Virus record (IMG/VR): IMGVR_UViG_3300046010_006676
Span: 1-21,411 of that record
Direction: 5' to 3' (one strand)
Length of the DNA: 21,411 nt
Origin: a virus
Position 1 is the stretch's first letter; each line of letters opens with the position of its first letter. A model generated the notes under the pieces. It ran no database searches and was not told where the DNA came from. It saw only the letters and a list, made by a program, of their open reading frames with translations. The position numbers were made by a program, and so were the translations under genes. Of the stretch, positions 7,732 to 14,189 are shown in pieces.

Positions 7732-8886
7732 ATGGCAACCACTCTAGTATCAGGCGTTCAATACTCAGGTATCTGGAACATCAGCAGTCAAGCCAATGCT
7801 AAGGGGGCTGGGACATGGCCTATACCTCCGGGGCCAAGTATATTTTCTTGGGGCCTTGGGACTTCTGGACAGCTTGGCTTGAGTAATACTACAAGTTATT
7901 CATCACCTAAACAAGTTGGTTCATTGTTAACTTGGTTAACAGTCTCAGCGGGTGGAGATTTTTCTTATGGTAAAAAGAATGATGGTTCACTCTGGGCTTG
8001 GGGGTACAATGGTAGTGGTGAATTAGGTTTAGGTGATACCGTACAAAAAAATAGTCCAGTACAAATTGGAACACTTTACAATTGGTCAGTTACGGCAGGT
8101 GGTTATCAACACACAATTGCTACAAAGACTGACGGTACTCTTTGGTCTTGGGGAAATAACAACAGTGGTCAGCTTGGTTTGGGCAATATAACCAATTATT
8201 CATCCCCAAAACAAATTGGAGCTTTAACTACTTGGTTAAATGTTGCCGCAGGTTACAGGTACTCATTTGCAATCAAAACCGATGGAACTTTGTGGTCTTG
8301 GGGCCGTGGGGGGAATGGCGCTCTTGGGTTGGGCAATGTAACAAATTATTCAAGTCCAATGCAAGTAGGCTCGCTTACTAGCTGGTTAAAAGTTGCCTGT
8401 GGGTACAACCAAACTTTGGCTATAAAAACTGACGGAACGCTCTGGTCTTGGGGAAATAATAGTACTGGCGGGCTTGGATTAGGAAATACAACATATTATT
8501 CATCTCCTAAACAAGTAGGTTCTCTAACAAATTGGTTAAGTTTTTCTTGTAGATCAAATCAAACATTAGCAACCAAAACTGATGGTACTTTATGGTCTTG
8601 GGGCGCTAATGCTTATGGACAAATTGGCGATGGCTCGACTACAGATAAATCCTCCCCAGTTCAAATTGGGGCGTTAACTACTTGGTCAGCCGTTGCGGCT
8701 GGTGAGGTGCAGAGCATAGCTTATAAAACTGACGGAACTTTGTGGGGTTGGGGCCGAAATAATGAAGGTCAGCTTGGTCTTGGCAATAGAACAAGCTATT
8801 CTTCTCCCAAACAAGTTGGCTCACTAACTACTTGGTTAGCCATAGCAAGTGGCAGGTATCACACCTTAGCTATTAAAAACACTTAA
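7732..8886 (+). CDS. RCC1-repeat seven-bladed beta-propeller, copy B2
   Basis: 384 residues. The anchor (SGVQYSGIW ... GAGTWP) matches that of the propeller at 3655, making this the second B-type paralogue. Seven RCC1 repeats follow; repeats 2 and 6 carry SPVQ in place of SPKQ. The ATG lies three bases after the preceding stop. The last repeat closes with GRYHTLAIKNT, suggesting the usual strand-sharing closure of the ring. The gene is followed by a 26-base gap with a strong ribosome binding site and then by the enzyme operon. No catalytic motif is visible. Confidence 0.85.
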   Translation: MATTLVSGVQYSGIWNISSQANAKGAGTWPIPPGPSIFSWGLGTSGQLGLSNTTSYSSPKQVGSLLTWLTVSAGGDFSYGKKNDGSLWAWGYNGSGELGLGDTVQKNSPVQIGTLYNWSVTAGGYQHTIATKTDGTLWSWGNNNSGQLGLGNITNYSSPKQIGALTTWLNVAAGYRYSFAIKTDGTLWSWGRGGNGALGLGNVTNYSSPMQVGSLTSWLKVACGYNQTLAIKTDGTLWSWGNNSTGGLGLGNTTYYSSPKQVGSLTNWLSFSCRSNQTLATKTDGTLWSWGANAYGQIGDGSTTDKSSPVQIGALTTWSAVAAGEVQSIAYKTDGTLWGWGRNNEGQLGLGNRTSYSSPKQVGSLTTWLAIASGRYHTLAIKNT

Positions 8887-8912
8887 ACTAACATTTTTTA
8901 AAGGAGTCTTAA

Positions 8913-9302
8913 ATGACACATTATGTACAAGTCCTCAATGGTGAGGTAAAACAAGTTTGGGACACACCTCCATCTGAAGGTGTCGGTAACAACGGCTGGC
9001 GTAACGCTGTCGAAGTTCGTCCTGCTATTCAAGCCGGTCGCCAAGGCTACACAGCCCACCGCTTTGACTTGAACGCTGACCCCGTGCAGATCATCTGGGA
9101 CACCTACGAAATCTCCGTAGATGACCGCAAAGGTGGCATGAAGTCTAACGCTGGCTTTGAGTTCCAGATGGTTGTGAACCAACAGGCTCGTAACCCTGCG
9201 ACTTATGATGCCGCCGCCATTGAAACTGCTCGTCAGGCTATGGTTGCCAAGCAAGCCGCTATTGATGCTTGCACTACGCACGACCAGCTAGACGCTCTGT
9301 GA
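8913..9302 (+). CDS. Hypothetical phage protein
   Basis: 129 residues, starting at ATG after an excellent AAGGAG at 8901-8906. The N-terminal half is strand-rich (YVQVLNGEVKQVWDTPP, then an Arg/Pro-rich segment). The middle has QIIWDTYEISVDDRKGG, and the C-terminal third is an Ala/Gln-rich helix. The overall plan, a small strand-rich head and a helical tail next to fibre genes, recalls tail-fibre assembly or chaperone proteins, but I cannot name a family. The strong ribosome binding site and its place directly after the propellers suggest high expression. Its stop overlaps the start of the methyltransferase by four bases. Confidence 0.6.
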   Translation: MTHYVQVLNGEVKQVWDTPPSEGVGNNGWRNAVEVRPAIQAGRQGYTAHRFDLNADPVQIIWDTYEISVDDRKGGMKSNAGFEFQMVVNQQARNPATYDAAAIETARQAMVAKQAAIDACTTHDQLDAL

Positions 9303-9865
9303 AGCTCAACCTTGGCTGTGGGTATAACAAGCTAGACGGCTACATCAATGTAGACCATGACCCTCTATGCAATCCTGATATGGTTGCTGACTTAGAGGGT
9401 ACGCTCCCATTTGAAGACAGCACGGTTGATGAGATCGTGTTGTCTCATGTGCTTGAGCATCTTGGGCAGGATACCAAGACATACCTCAATATCTGGCGCG
9501 AGTTCTATCGTGTGCTAAAAGATGGTGGCAAGGTTCATATTGTCGTACCCCACCACAATCACGACAACTTTCACCATGACCCTACCCATGTTCGCAAAGT
9601 CACGCCTCTTGGGGTTGATATGTTCAGCCAAGAGAGAAACATGGAGACTATCCGCACTGGTGGTCAAGAGACTACGCTAGGGTTACAGGTAGGGATTGAC
9701 ATTGGTGTAACGGAAGTTGGCTACGATCTGACCCCTTGGTTTCAACAGCATATTGCAGGAAAACCACAGGATTGGGCAGAGCGTGAGTTGAATAAGTACA
9801 ACAACACTTGTTTTCAGGTGAAAATAAATGCTCAGGCATTTAAACCACCAAGGAGCAAAAGATGA
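9299..9865 (+). CDS. Class I SAM-dependent methyltransferase
   Basis: 188 residues from the GTG at 9299, which overlaps the previous TGA by four bases (GTGA). I prefer this start to a TTG 30 bases upstream because the protein then begins KLNLGCG, the SAM-binding glycine loop, directly at the N terminus, as in other small members. Asp-19 after the second strand would bind the ribose, and SHVLEHL (49-55) is the typical post-strand-4 motif of the Methyltransf_11 family. A His-rich segment (PHHNHDNFHHDP, 84-95) follows. The substrate is unknown; in this cluster a sugar or glycan O-methylation is the natural guess. No clear ribosome binding site, so translation probably depends on coupling. Confidence 0.8.
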   Translation: MKLNLGCGYNKLDGYINVDHDPLCNPDMVADLEGTLPFEDSTVDEIVLSHVLEHLGQDTKTYLNIWREFYRVLKDGGKVHIVVPHHNHDNFHHDPTHVRKVTPLGVDMFSQERNMETIRTGGQETTLGLQVGIDIGVTEVGYDLTPWFQQHIAGKPQDWAERELNKYNNTCFQVKINAQAFKPPRSKR

Positions 9866-10647
9866 AGAGAATTTTAGTTATGGGGTTACCCGGGGCGGGC
9901 AAGACCACCCTAGCCCAATACATCCTTGACCACTTGCAAAACGAACGCAAGACCGTCATGTGGCTCAACGCCGATGATGTGCGCAAGAAGTTCAACGACT
10001 GGGACTTCTCCCACGAAGGTCGCATTCGCCAGAGCCTGCGTATGCGTGAGCTTGCTGACAGCTACGATGTAGATTATGTGATCTGCGACTTTGTTGCTCC
10101 TCTTGTTGAGATGCGTAACAACTTCAAAGCTGACTGGACTATCTGGGTTGACACCATCAATCAAGGTCGTTTTGAAGACACCAACAAGGTGTTCGTTCCT
10201 CCTAAAGAATATGACTTCAGGATCACCGAGCAGAAGTCTGAGAAGTGGGGTGAGTTTATTGCCGCGCACATTTTGGATGACCGCCGCCGCCCTGTATTTG
10301 ACTGGCAAAAAGAAACAGTCCAGATGCTTGGCAGATGGCAACCTTGGCATGAAGGCCACCGTAAACTGTTTGAACGGGCGTTAGCTAAGACTGGTCAAGT
10401 TGTGATCCAGATCAGGGACTGCCAAGGCTGGAACGGCTCTAACCCGTTTGCCGCCAATCAGGTCAAAGAGTTTATTAGCCGTGATCTAGACCCCCTGTAT
10501 CAAGGACAGTACGAAGTTCAATTGGTTCCTAACATTGTCAACATTACCTACGGGCGCGATGTTGGCTACAAGATTGAGCAGGAATCTTTTGACGATGCTA
10601 CCCACGCTATCTCGGCAACCAAGATACGCAAAGAGATGGGTTTGTGA
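9862..10647 (+). CDS. APS-kinase-like domain fused to HxGH nucleotidyltransferase
   Basis: 261 residues, ATGA overlap with the methyltransferase. Residues 1-140 resemble adenylylsulfate kinase (CysC): Walker A GLPGAGKTT (8-16), NADDVRKKF (36-44) in the place of the usual Asp-Gly-Asn substrate loop, and FSHEGR-IRQSLR (49-60). Residues 150-261 form a compact nucleotidyltransferase: LGRWQPWHEGH (156-166) with the catalytic HxGH and ISATKIRKEM (250-259), the ISxTxxR signature shared by NMN adenylyltransferases, cytidylyltransferases and ATP sulfurylases. The domain order equals that of animal PAPS synthetase, but the second domain is far shorter than ATP sulfurylase. Making PAPS for the upstream sulfotransferase is plausible. 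CysC homologues can also phosphorylate other nucleotides, so the substrate is not settled. Confidence 0.75.
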   Translation: MKRILVMGLPGAGKTTLAQYILDHLQNERKTVMWLNADDVRKKFNDWDFSHEGRIRQSLRMRELADSYDVDYVICDFVAPLVEMRNNFKADWTIWVDTINQGRFEDTNKVFVPPKEYDFRITEQKSEKWGEFIAAHILDDRRRPVFDWQKETVQMLGRWQPWHEGHRKLFERALAKTGQVVIQIRDCQGWNGSNPFAANQVKEFISRDLDPLYQGQYEVQLVPNIVNITYGRDVGYKIEQESFDDATHAISATKIRKEMGL

Positions 10648-11081
10648 TTGTCTTCACCAATGGATGCTTTGATGTGCTCCACCGTGGTCACATCGAGTAT
10701 CTCAAAGAGTCCCGCAAACTTGGGACTAGGCTAGTTGTGGGGTTGAACTCAGACGCTTCTGTTAAGAGGCTCAAGGGTGATAGCAGACCTATCAACAATC
10801 AGGATGACCGCAGAGCACTGTTGCTGGCGCTCAGGTGTGTAGATCAGGTGGAAATCTTCGAGGAAGATACGCCACTAGAGTTGATCATGCGAATCAACCC
10901 TGACATCATTACCAAAGGTGGTGACTACCAGCCTGCTCAAGTTGTGGGACACGCTATTGTTCAGAAAACAGTTATCATTCCATTTTTAGACGGGTATTCA
11001 TCAACAAGGATTATCCATGCGGTTAAAAGGAATAGTGGAGAAGGGTTGGGGTTCGGAGCTAATCTGGGCAACCAACGATAA
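10644..11081 (+). CDS. rfaE2: D-glycero-beta-D-manno-heptose 1-phosphate adenylyltransferase (HldE C-terminal type)
   Basis: 145 residues, GTG start with GTGA overlap. It transfers AMP from ATP to heptose 1-phosphate to make ADP-D,D-heptose. The full signature is visible: TNGCFDVLHRGH (5-16) with HxGH, GLNSDASVKRLKG (33-45), RPINNQDDRR (48-57), the KGGDY motif (91-95) and SSTRII (119-124). In Escherichia coli this is the C-terminal half of HldE; here it stands alone and precedes the kinase half. The last 22 codons or so (after RIIHAVKR) overlap the start of the cupin gene and look like an added tail. Glycerol-3-phosphate cytidylyltransferase is related but lacks the RPIN-Q-DRR and KGGDY pattern. 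Confidence 0.85.
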   Translation: MIVFTNGCFDVLHRGHIEYLKESRKLGTRLVVGLNSDASVKRLKGDSRPINNQDDRRALLLALRCVDQVEIFEEDTPLELIMRINPDIITKGGDYQPAQVVGHAIVQKTVIIPFLDGYSSTRIIHAVKRNSGEGLGFGANLGNQR

Positions 11082-11379
11082 ATACTGCGGAAAGCTGATG
11101 ACCTTTCGCAAGGGTGCTAAGTTTTCCATGCACTTCCACGCTGAGAAAGACGAGACTTGGCTAGTCCAAGGTGGTCTGTTCAAGGTCATCTGGATTGACA
11201 CCAAAGATGCCAGTCGCCATGAAAAGATTCTCAACATTGGGGACACATGGCACAACCCACCATTATTGCCACACCAGCTAGTCTGCCTAACAGCAGGTGT
11301 GATCTTGGAAGTCTCAACTGCTGACTCTGTGGAGGATAACTACCGAGTCGAAACAGGAGACAGCCAATGCGCATCCTAG
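11017..11379 (+). CDS. Cupin, sugar-isomerase (mannose-6-phosphate isomerase C-domain) like
   Basis: 120 residues with a single cupin barrel. KGWGSELIW (9-17) followed by GKLMTFRKG is the opening motif of the cupin domain of type II phosphomannose isomerase/GDP-mannose pyrophosphorylase proteins. HFHAEKDET (39-47) and PHQ (85-87) supply the likely metal ligands His-39, His-41, Glu-46 and His-86. EVSTADSVEDNYR matches the family's C-terminal end. The ATG at 11017 has AAGGA at 11005-11009, and the WGSE motif requires a start here, so the 65-base overlap with the adenylyltransferase gene looks real. Its substrate is not readable; a sugar phosphate or nucleotide sugar of the heptose pathway is the contextual guess. 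Confidence 0.75.
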   Translation: MRLKGIVEKGWGSELIWATNDKYCGKLMTFRKGAKFSMHFHAEKDETWLVQGGLFKVIWIDTKDASRHEKILNIGDTWHNPPLLPHQLVCLTAGVILEVSTADSVEDNYRVETGDSQCAS

Positions 11380-12080
11380 TTGTTGGCGATGGTTGCATAG
11401 ACGAATACCGCTATGGCGAGATACGAAGGGTAAACCCTGAATCTACTGCGCCCCTCCTAAACTTTGAAAAAAGCGAAGAGAAGATGGGCATGGCGTTTAA
11501 TGTTGCTCAAAACCTTCAGGCGTTTGGTGCTGAAGTCACTTTGTGCGTAAGCGACGAGATATCCCGCAAGATCAGATACATTGACCGTAGGACTGGTGAG
11601 CACCTTCTGAGGGTTGATCAAGATGTCGAAGCTACGCCCTACGACTTTGGCGTGCCCATGGAGGGGTTTGATGCCATTGTGATCTCTGACTACAACAAGG
11701 GACATGTGCTTGACGAGGTTGTTTTGCAGTTGCGCCAGCAGTTTGAGGGGCCAATCTACATGGACACCAAGAAACGCAACTTGGCAGACTTTCCTGACAT
11801 CTACATCAAGATCAACCAGCGCGAACTGTACGACTCTACCTCACTGCCTGATTCAGAATATCTGATAGTCACCTATGGCGCTAAGGGCTGTGGATACAAG
11901 GACAAGCTATATCCTGCCAAGCCTATTGAGGTGGTTGATGTTTGTGGGGCTGGTGATGTGTTTCTTGCCGCGATGGTGGTCAAGCACCTAGAGACTGGCG
12001 ACATGGGCATAGCTTTGCCGTTTGCTAACGAAAAAGCGGCAATATCTTGCCAGAGTCTAGGAACTGTATGCGTATCTTGA
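11367..12080 (+). CDS. rfaE1: D-glycero-beta-D-manno-heptose 7-phosphate kinase (HldE N-terminal type, shortened)
   Basis: 237 residues of the PfkB/ribokinase family, ATG overlapping the cupin gene by 13 bases, with CAGGAGA upstream. VVGDGCIDEYRYGEIRRVNPE (5-25) matches the HldE opening, MAFNVAQNLQAFGAEVTL (42-59) stands for its GGAANVA sugar site, and HLLRVDQD (79-86) is its conserved later strand. KINQREL (148-154) and VVDVCGAGD (189-197), with the catalytic Asp-197, complete the active site. The end, LGTVCVS, also matches the family. It is about 80 residues shorter than the E. coli kinase domain, and much of the loss lies between residues 60 and 68, where the family has an extra subdomain. 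It makes heptose 1,7-bisphosphate; the shortened form may still be active since the catalytic motifs are kept. Confidence 0.8.
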   Translation: MRILVVGDGCIDEYRYGEIRRVNPESTAPLLNFEKSEEKMGMAFNVAQNLQAFGAEVTLCVSDEISRKIRYIDRRTGEHLLRVDQDVEATPYDFGVPMEGFDAIVISDYNKGHVLDEVVLQLRQQFEGPIYMDTKKRNLADFPDIYIKINQRELYDSTSLPDSEYLIVTYGAKGCGYKDKLYPAKPIEVVDVCGAGDVFLAAMVVKHLETGDMGIALPFANEKAAISCQSLGTVCVS

Positions 12081-12838
12081 TCACTGGTTACAAGGGGTTT
12101 ATTGGTCAAAACATGGTCAAGGCGCTGTCTGACCACGAGTTAGACCTGTGTGATTGGGGCGACGAGTATTCCCTCTATGGCATAGACAGGGTGATCCACC
12201 TTGGCGCGATCTCGGATACAAGATGTCAGGACTGGTCGGCTTTGCGTAAGCAGAACTTCTCGTTCTCAGTGACTTTGATGGAGCGTTGCCAGAAGTATGG
12301 CATCCCTATTCAGATAGCATCCTCCGCATCGGTCTATGGCCCCCACAACACGACATTTTGCGAGACTGACCCAGTAGCACCAGCTAACCTTTACGCTGAG
12401 TCTAAGGCGCTTGTTGAGAACTATTTCCACAATATGCGCCCTGAGTCGCCTGTTCAGATATTCAGGTACTTTAATGTGTATGGCCCCCACGAGGATCACA
12501 AGGGCGATCAGGCTTCACCCTTTCACAAGTTCCGTGAGCAGGCAAAAACAGGAACTATCAAGATATTTGAGGGAAGTTCTGAGTTTAAGAGAGACTTTAT
12601 CCATGTGGATAAGGTCATCGATGTGCACAAAAAATTTTTTAAGATTAAAGAATCTGGCATTTGGAATGTAGGCACTGGAAATATATTGTCATTTGAGGAT
12701 GTTGCACACTTGGCAAGCGCTGAATTTCCAGCGAAAATAGAGACAATCCCGATGCCCAAAGATTTAACTGGGTATCAAAAATTCACCAAGGCTGATATGC
12801 ACAAATTACAGGCAACCTTGAATGAAAGACTGGGCTGA
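12068..12838 (+). CDS. hldD: ADP-L-glycero-D-manno-heptose 6-epimerase
   Basis: 256 residues of the extended short-chain dehydrogenase family. I chose the ATG at 12068 (AGGAA at 12059-12063) because it puts the NAD(P)-binding GYKGFIG (7-13) at the N terminus; it overlaps the kinase gene by 13 bases, like the previous pair. Other motifs: HLGAISDT (44-51), SSASVYG (85-91), catalytic Tyr-109 and Lys-113 in LYAESK, FRYFNVYGPHEDHKG (122-136), FEGSSEFKRDFIHV (157-170) and the late NVGTGN. The HKG and EFKRDF motifs point to HldD rather than to a generic UDP-sugar epimerase. It converts ADP-D,D-heptose to ADP-L,D-heptose, the donor for LPS core heptosyltransferases. It is about 50 residues shorter than the E. 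coli enzyme. Confidence 0.85.
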   Translation: MRILITGYKGFIGQNMVKALSDHELDLCDWGDEYSLYGIDRVIHLGAISDTRCQDWSALRKQNFSFSVTLMERCQKYGIPIQIASSASVYGPHNTTFCETDPVAPANLYAESKALVENYFHNMRPESPVQIFRYFNVYGPHEDHKGDQASPFHKFREQAKTGTIKIFEGSSEFKRDFIHVDKVIDVHKKFFKIKESGIWNVGTGNILSFEDVAHLASAEFPAKIETIPMPKDLTGYQKFTKADMHKLQATLNERLG

Positions 12839-12914
12839 AGCAATCATCGCGGCGGCGTTCGTAACCATCTTTTTTGTATGGGGTATTTTTACCCTCTTAT
12901 GGATATGGCAATGA
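12822..12914 (+). CDS. 30-residue membrane peptide
   Basis: ATG at 12822 lies inside the end of the epimerase gene (17-base overlap) and the frame ends at TGA 12912-12914. The peptide starts with the polar MKDWAEA and continues as a single hydrophobic helix of about 20 residues rich in Ile, Phe, Ala and Trp, ending WIWQ. The compact layout fits a real gene: its end overlaps or abuts the next gene with only a few bases between stop and start. Position at the head of the lysis cassette suggests a small membrane effector (pinholin- or antiholin-like), but no family is recognised and the ribosome binding site is weak. Confidence 0.45.
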   Translation: MKDWAEAIIAAAFVTIFFVWGIFTLLWIWQ

Positions 12915-12917
12915 CCA

Positions 12918-13205
12918 ATGCGCTGGCTTGTTCTGTTACTTTTATTAGGGCTAGTTGGAGCCACAGCCAAGAATGGCTGTCATGTGCGCGAATTTTGGTC
13001 AATTGCTTGGACAATCCACAACCCATCCGAGCGCCATCAGCAGATGTCAATGTGGCTAACAAACAATGCAAAGCACTGTCGATCTCAAGATTATGTGGCG
13101 ATATGGAACAACTTGTCAGAGTGGGCTGGCGCGGCAGACTCAGCAGAACTCAGAACTAAAGTCATTCATGGATACAAAGATGCGCTTGATCGGGAAAAGA
13201 AGTGA
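12918..13205 (+). CDS. Secreted small protein of unknown function
   Basis: 95 residues. Residues 1-17 are a clear signal peptide: Met-Arg-Trp, a run of Leu/Val, then GATA as a plausible cleavage site. There is no lipobox, so it is not an obvious lipoprotein. The mature part has two cysteines (Cys-21 and Cys-54) that could form a disulfide, a Trp-rich core (REFWSIAW, DYVAIWNNLSEWAG) and a charged helical end. It starts four bases after the small membrane peptide, and its stop overlaps the next gene by GTGA. Location in a lysis cassette suggests a periplasmic job such as a spanin-like or exclusion function, but this is inference. Confidence 0.65.
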   Translation: MRWLVLLLLLGLVGATAKNGCHVREFWSIAWTIHNPSERHQQMSMWLTNNAKHCRSQDYVAIWNNLSEWAGAADSAELRTKVIHGYKDALDREKK

Positions 13206-13441
13206 AGATCAGTTACGACAAATGGTATCCAGTGGTTCAGCCAAATCCACCGATGCAATCAGAAGTGTTTGCAAAAAGGGTGGAGAGGCTAGATGCTGAG
13301 AGGGCTTTGCAGGTTCAGATTGACCAGCAGGTAAAGAAGTTTCACCAGTATGAGTATGAGATTTATGAATACAGGATGCGGCAGATAACTCTGAACATTG
13401 ACATTACAAACCTTAAACGGGAAATAGATAAGTTGGTTTAA
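13202..13441 (+). CDS. Small coiled-coil protein
   Basis: 79 residues from a GTG overlapping the previous TGA (GTGA). After a short N-terminal part (YDKWYPVVQPNPP), residues 20-79 are almost entirely helical and charged, with heptad-like spacing of hydrophobic residues and a Tyr-rich stretch (YEYEIYEYRM). No membrane segment, no enzyme motif. I recognise no family. Being between a secreted protein and a membrane protein it may assist lysis or scaffold a partner, which is not shown by the sequence. Confidence 0.6.
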   Translation: MKISYDKWYPVVQPNPPMQSEVFAKRVERLDAERALQVQIDQQVKKFHQYEYEIYEYRMRQITLNIDITNLKREIDKLV

Positions 13442-13443
13442 AC

Positions 13444-14187
13444 ATGGTTACAGCAAAGAAAACTACAGCTAAAGCGCCAGCAAAGGTAGCGCCTGTTAAG
13501 AGGCGTACACCCAAGCCTAAAGCCGAGCAGACAATCAATGTGTCTGTTGCCGCACCAGCTTCTGCGCCAAAACCTGAAGCCCCCAAGACAGATACCATTG
13601 GTCGCATCACAGATTTAATTAAATGGGTAGACAATCCGTTTAAATTGTTTACGGTTATTTTGCTCTCGTTTTTAGTCTTTGCTGGCTACTTTGCATGGGA
13701 TTCTCGCCAAGTTATCCTTCACGCAATTACGACTCAAGACAAGATGCCTCAGTTGGCAAAACAGGAAAACTTACTTGCTCCAGCCCGTGATTTGATGAAG
13801 GATGTGGATGGCTTAGTTGTGTTAGTCCACAAGGCTAACTTGGCGACTAACAGCCGCACTACTGTGCTGGCTTTGAACGCTGACGGTTCACGGGAAAAGA
13901 CAATGGAAGGCACGGTAACATCCTTGTTTAATGCAAGCGCAGACCGTAATGCCGCTATGGTGGCTATGCTTAATAACGAGGTTCTCTGTGAAGAGTTCAA
14001 CCCATCATCCAAAGTAGGCGAATGGGGTGTAAAGCAGGGTGTAAAGTTTATGTGTAGAGGCTCTATCCCCCCAGATATGGGTAAGTTTGCGGGGTATATA
14101 GCTATTGGTTTTAAAGATAAGCCAGAGGATATTGCGGCTCTGAAGACCCGTATAAACTTGGCGGCAACTGATATGTCAGAGGAGTAA
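13444..14187 (+). CDS. One-pass membrane protein with Lys/Ala/Pro-rich cytoplasmic arm
   Basis: 247 residues. Residues 1-50 are a disordered, positively charged Lys/Ala/Pro arm. Residues 66-85 form one transmembrane helix (starting FKLFTVILLSFLVF). The remaining 160 residues, probably periplasmic by the positive-inside rule, form a mixed domain with two cysteines (the LCEEF and MCRGSI segments). No lipobox and no peptidoglycan-binding motif are seen. It lies three bases from its neighbours in a lysis cassette just before the holin, so a role in membrane damage or in regulating the holin is possible. No family recognised. Confidence 0.65.
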   Translation: MVTAKKTTAKAPAKVAPVKRRTPKPKAEQTINVSVAAPASAPKPEAPKTDTIGRITDLIKWVDNPFKLFTVILLSFLVFAGYFAWDSRQVILHAITTQDKMPQLAKQENLLAPARDLMKDVDGLVVLVHKANLATNSRTTVLALNADGSREKTMEGTVTSLFNASADRNAAMVAMLNNEVLCEEFNPSSKVGEWGVKQGVKFMCRGSIPPDMGKFAGYIAIGFKDKPEDIAALKTRINLAATDMSEE

Positions 14188-14189
14188 TC

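Noticed and set aside
2509-8886. Regular direct repeats as a CRISPR array
   Set aside because: The period of about 150 bases is in frame and encodes RCC1 repeats, with no short identical repeats and spacers.
2509-8886. RCC1 repeats as eukaryotic contamination
   Set aside because: Bacterial-type ribosome binding sites, overlapping genes and phage anchors show that these are resident phage genes.
8887-8912. A/T-rich stretch with T-run after the last propeller as terminator
   Set aside because: There is no GC-rich stem; the T-run is better seen as a leader to the strong AAGGAG of the next gene.
9269-9298. TTG start giving the methyltransferase ten extra residues
   Set aside because: The GTG at 9299 overlaps the previous stop as in other genes here, and places the SAM loop at the N terminus.
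9910-10359. 149-residue open frame on the minus strand
   Set aside because: It lies opposite the APS-kinase-like gene, whose motifs are clear, and no other minus-strand gene is present.
12047-12067. TTG start extending the epimerase by seven residues
   Set aside because: The ATG at 12068 has AGGAA before it and starts directly with the nucleotide-binding strand.
11367-12080. Heptose kinase as a pseudogene
   Set aside because: Although shortened, the frame is intact and keeps the GAGD and N-terminal motifs and the usual C-terminal end.
12878-13159. Alternative frame of 93 residues over the secreted protein
   Set aside because: It lacks a signal peptide and regular composition; the overlapping frame at 12918 has a clear signal peptide and a GTGA link to the next gene.
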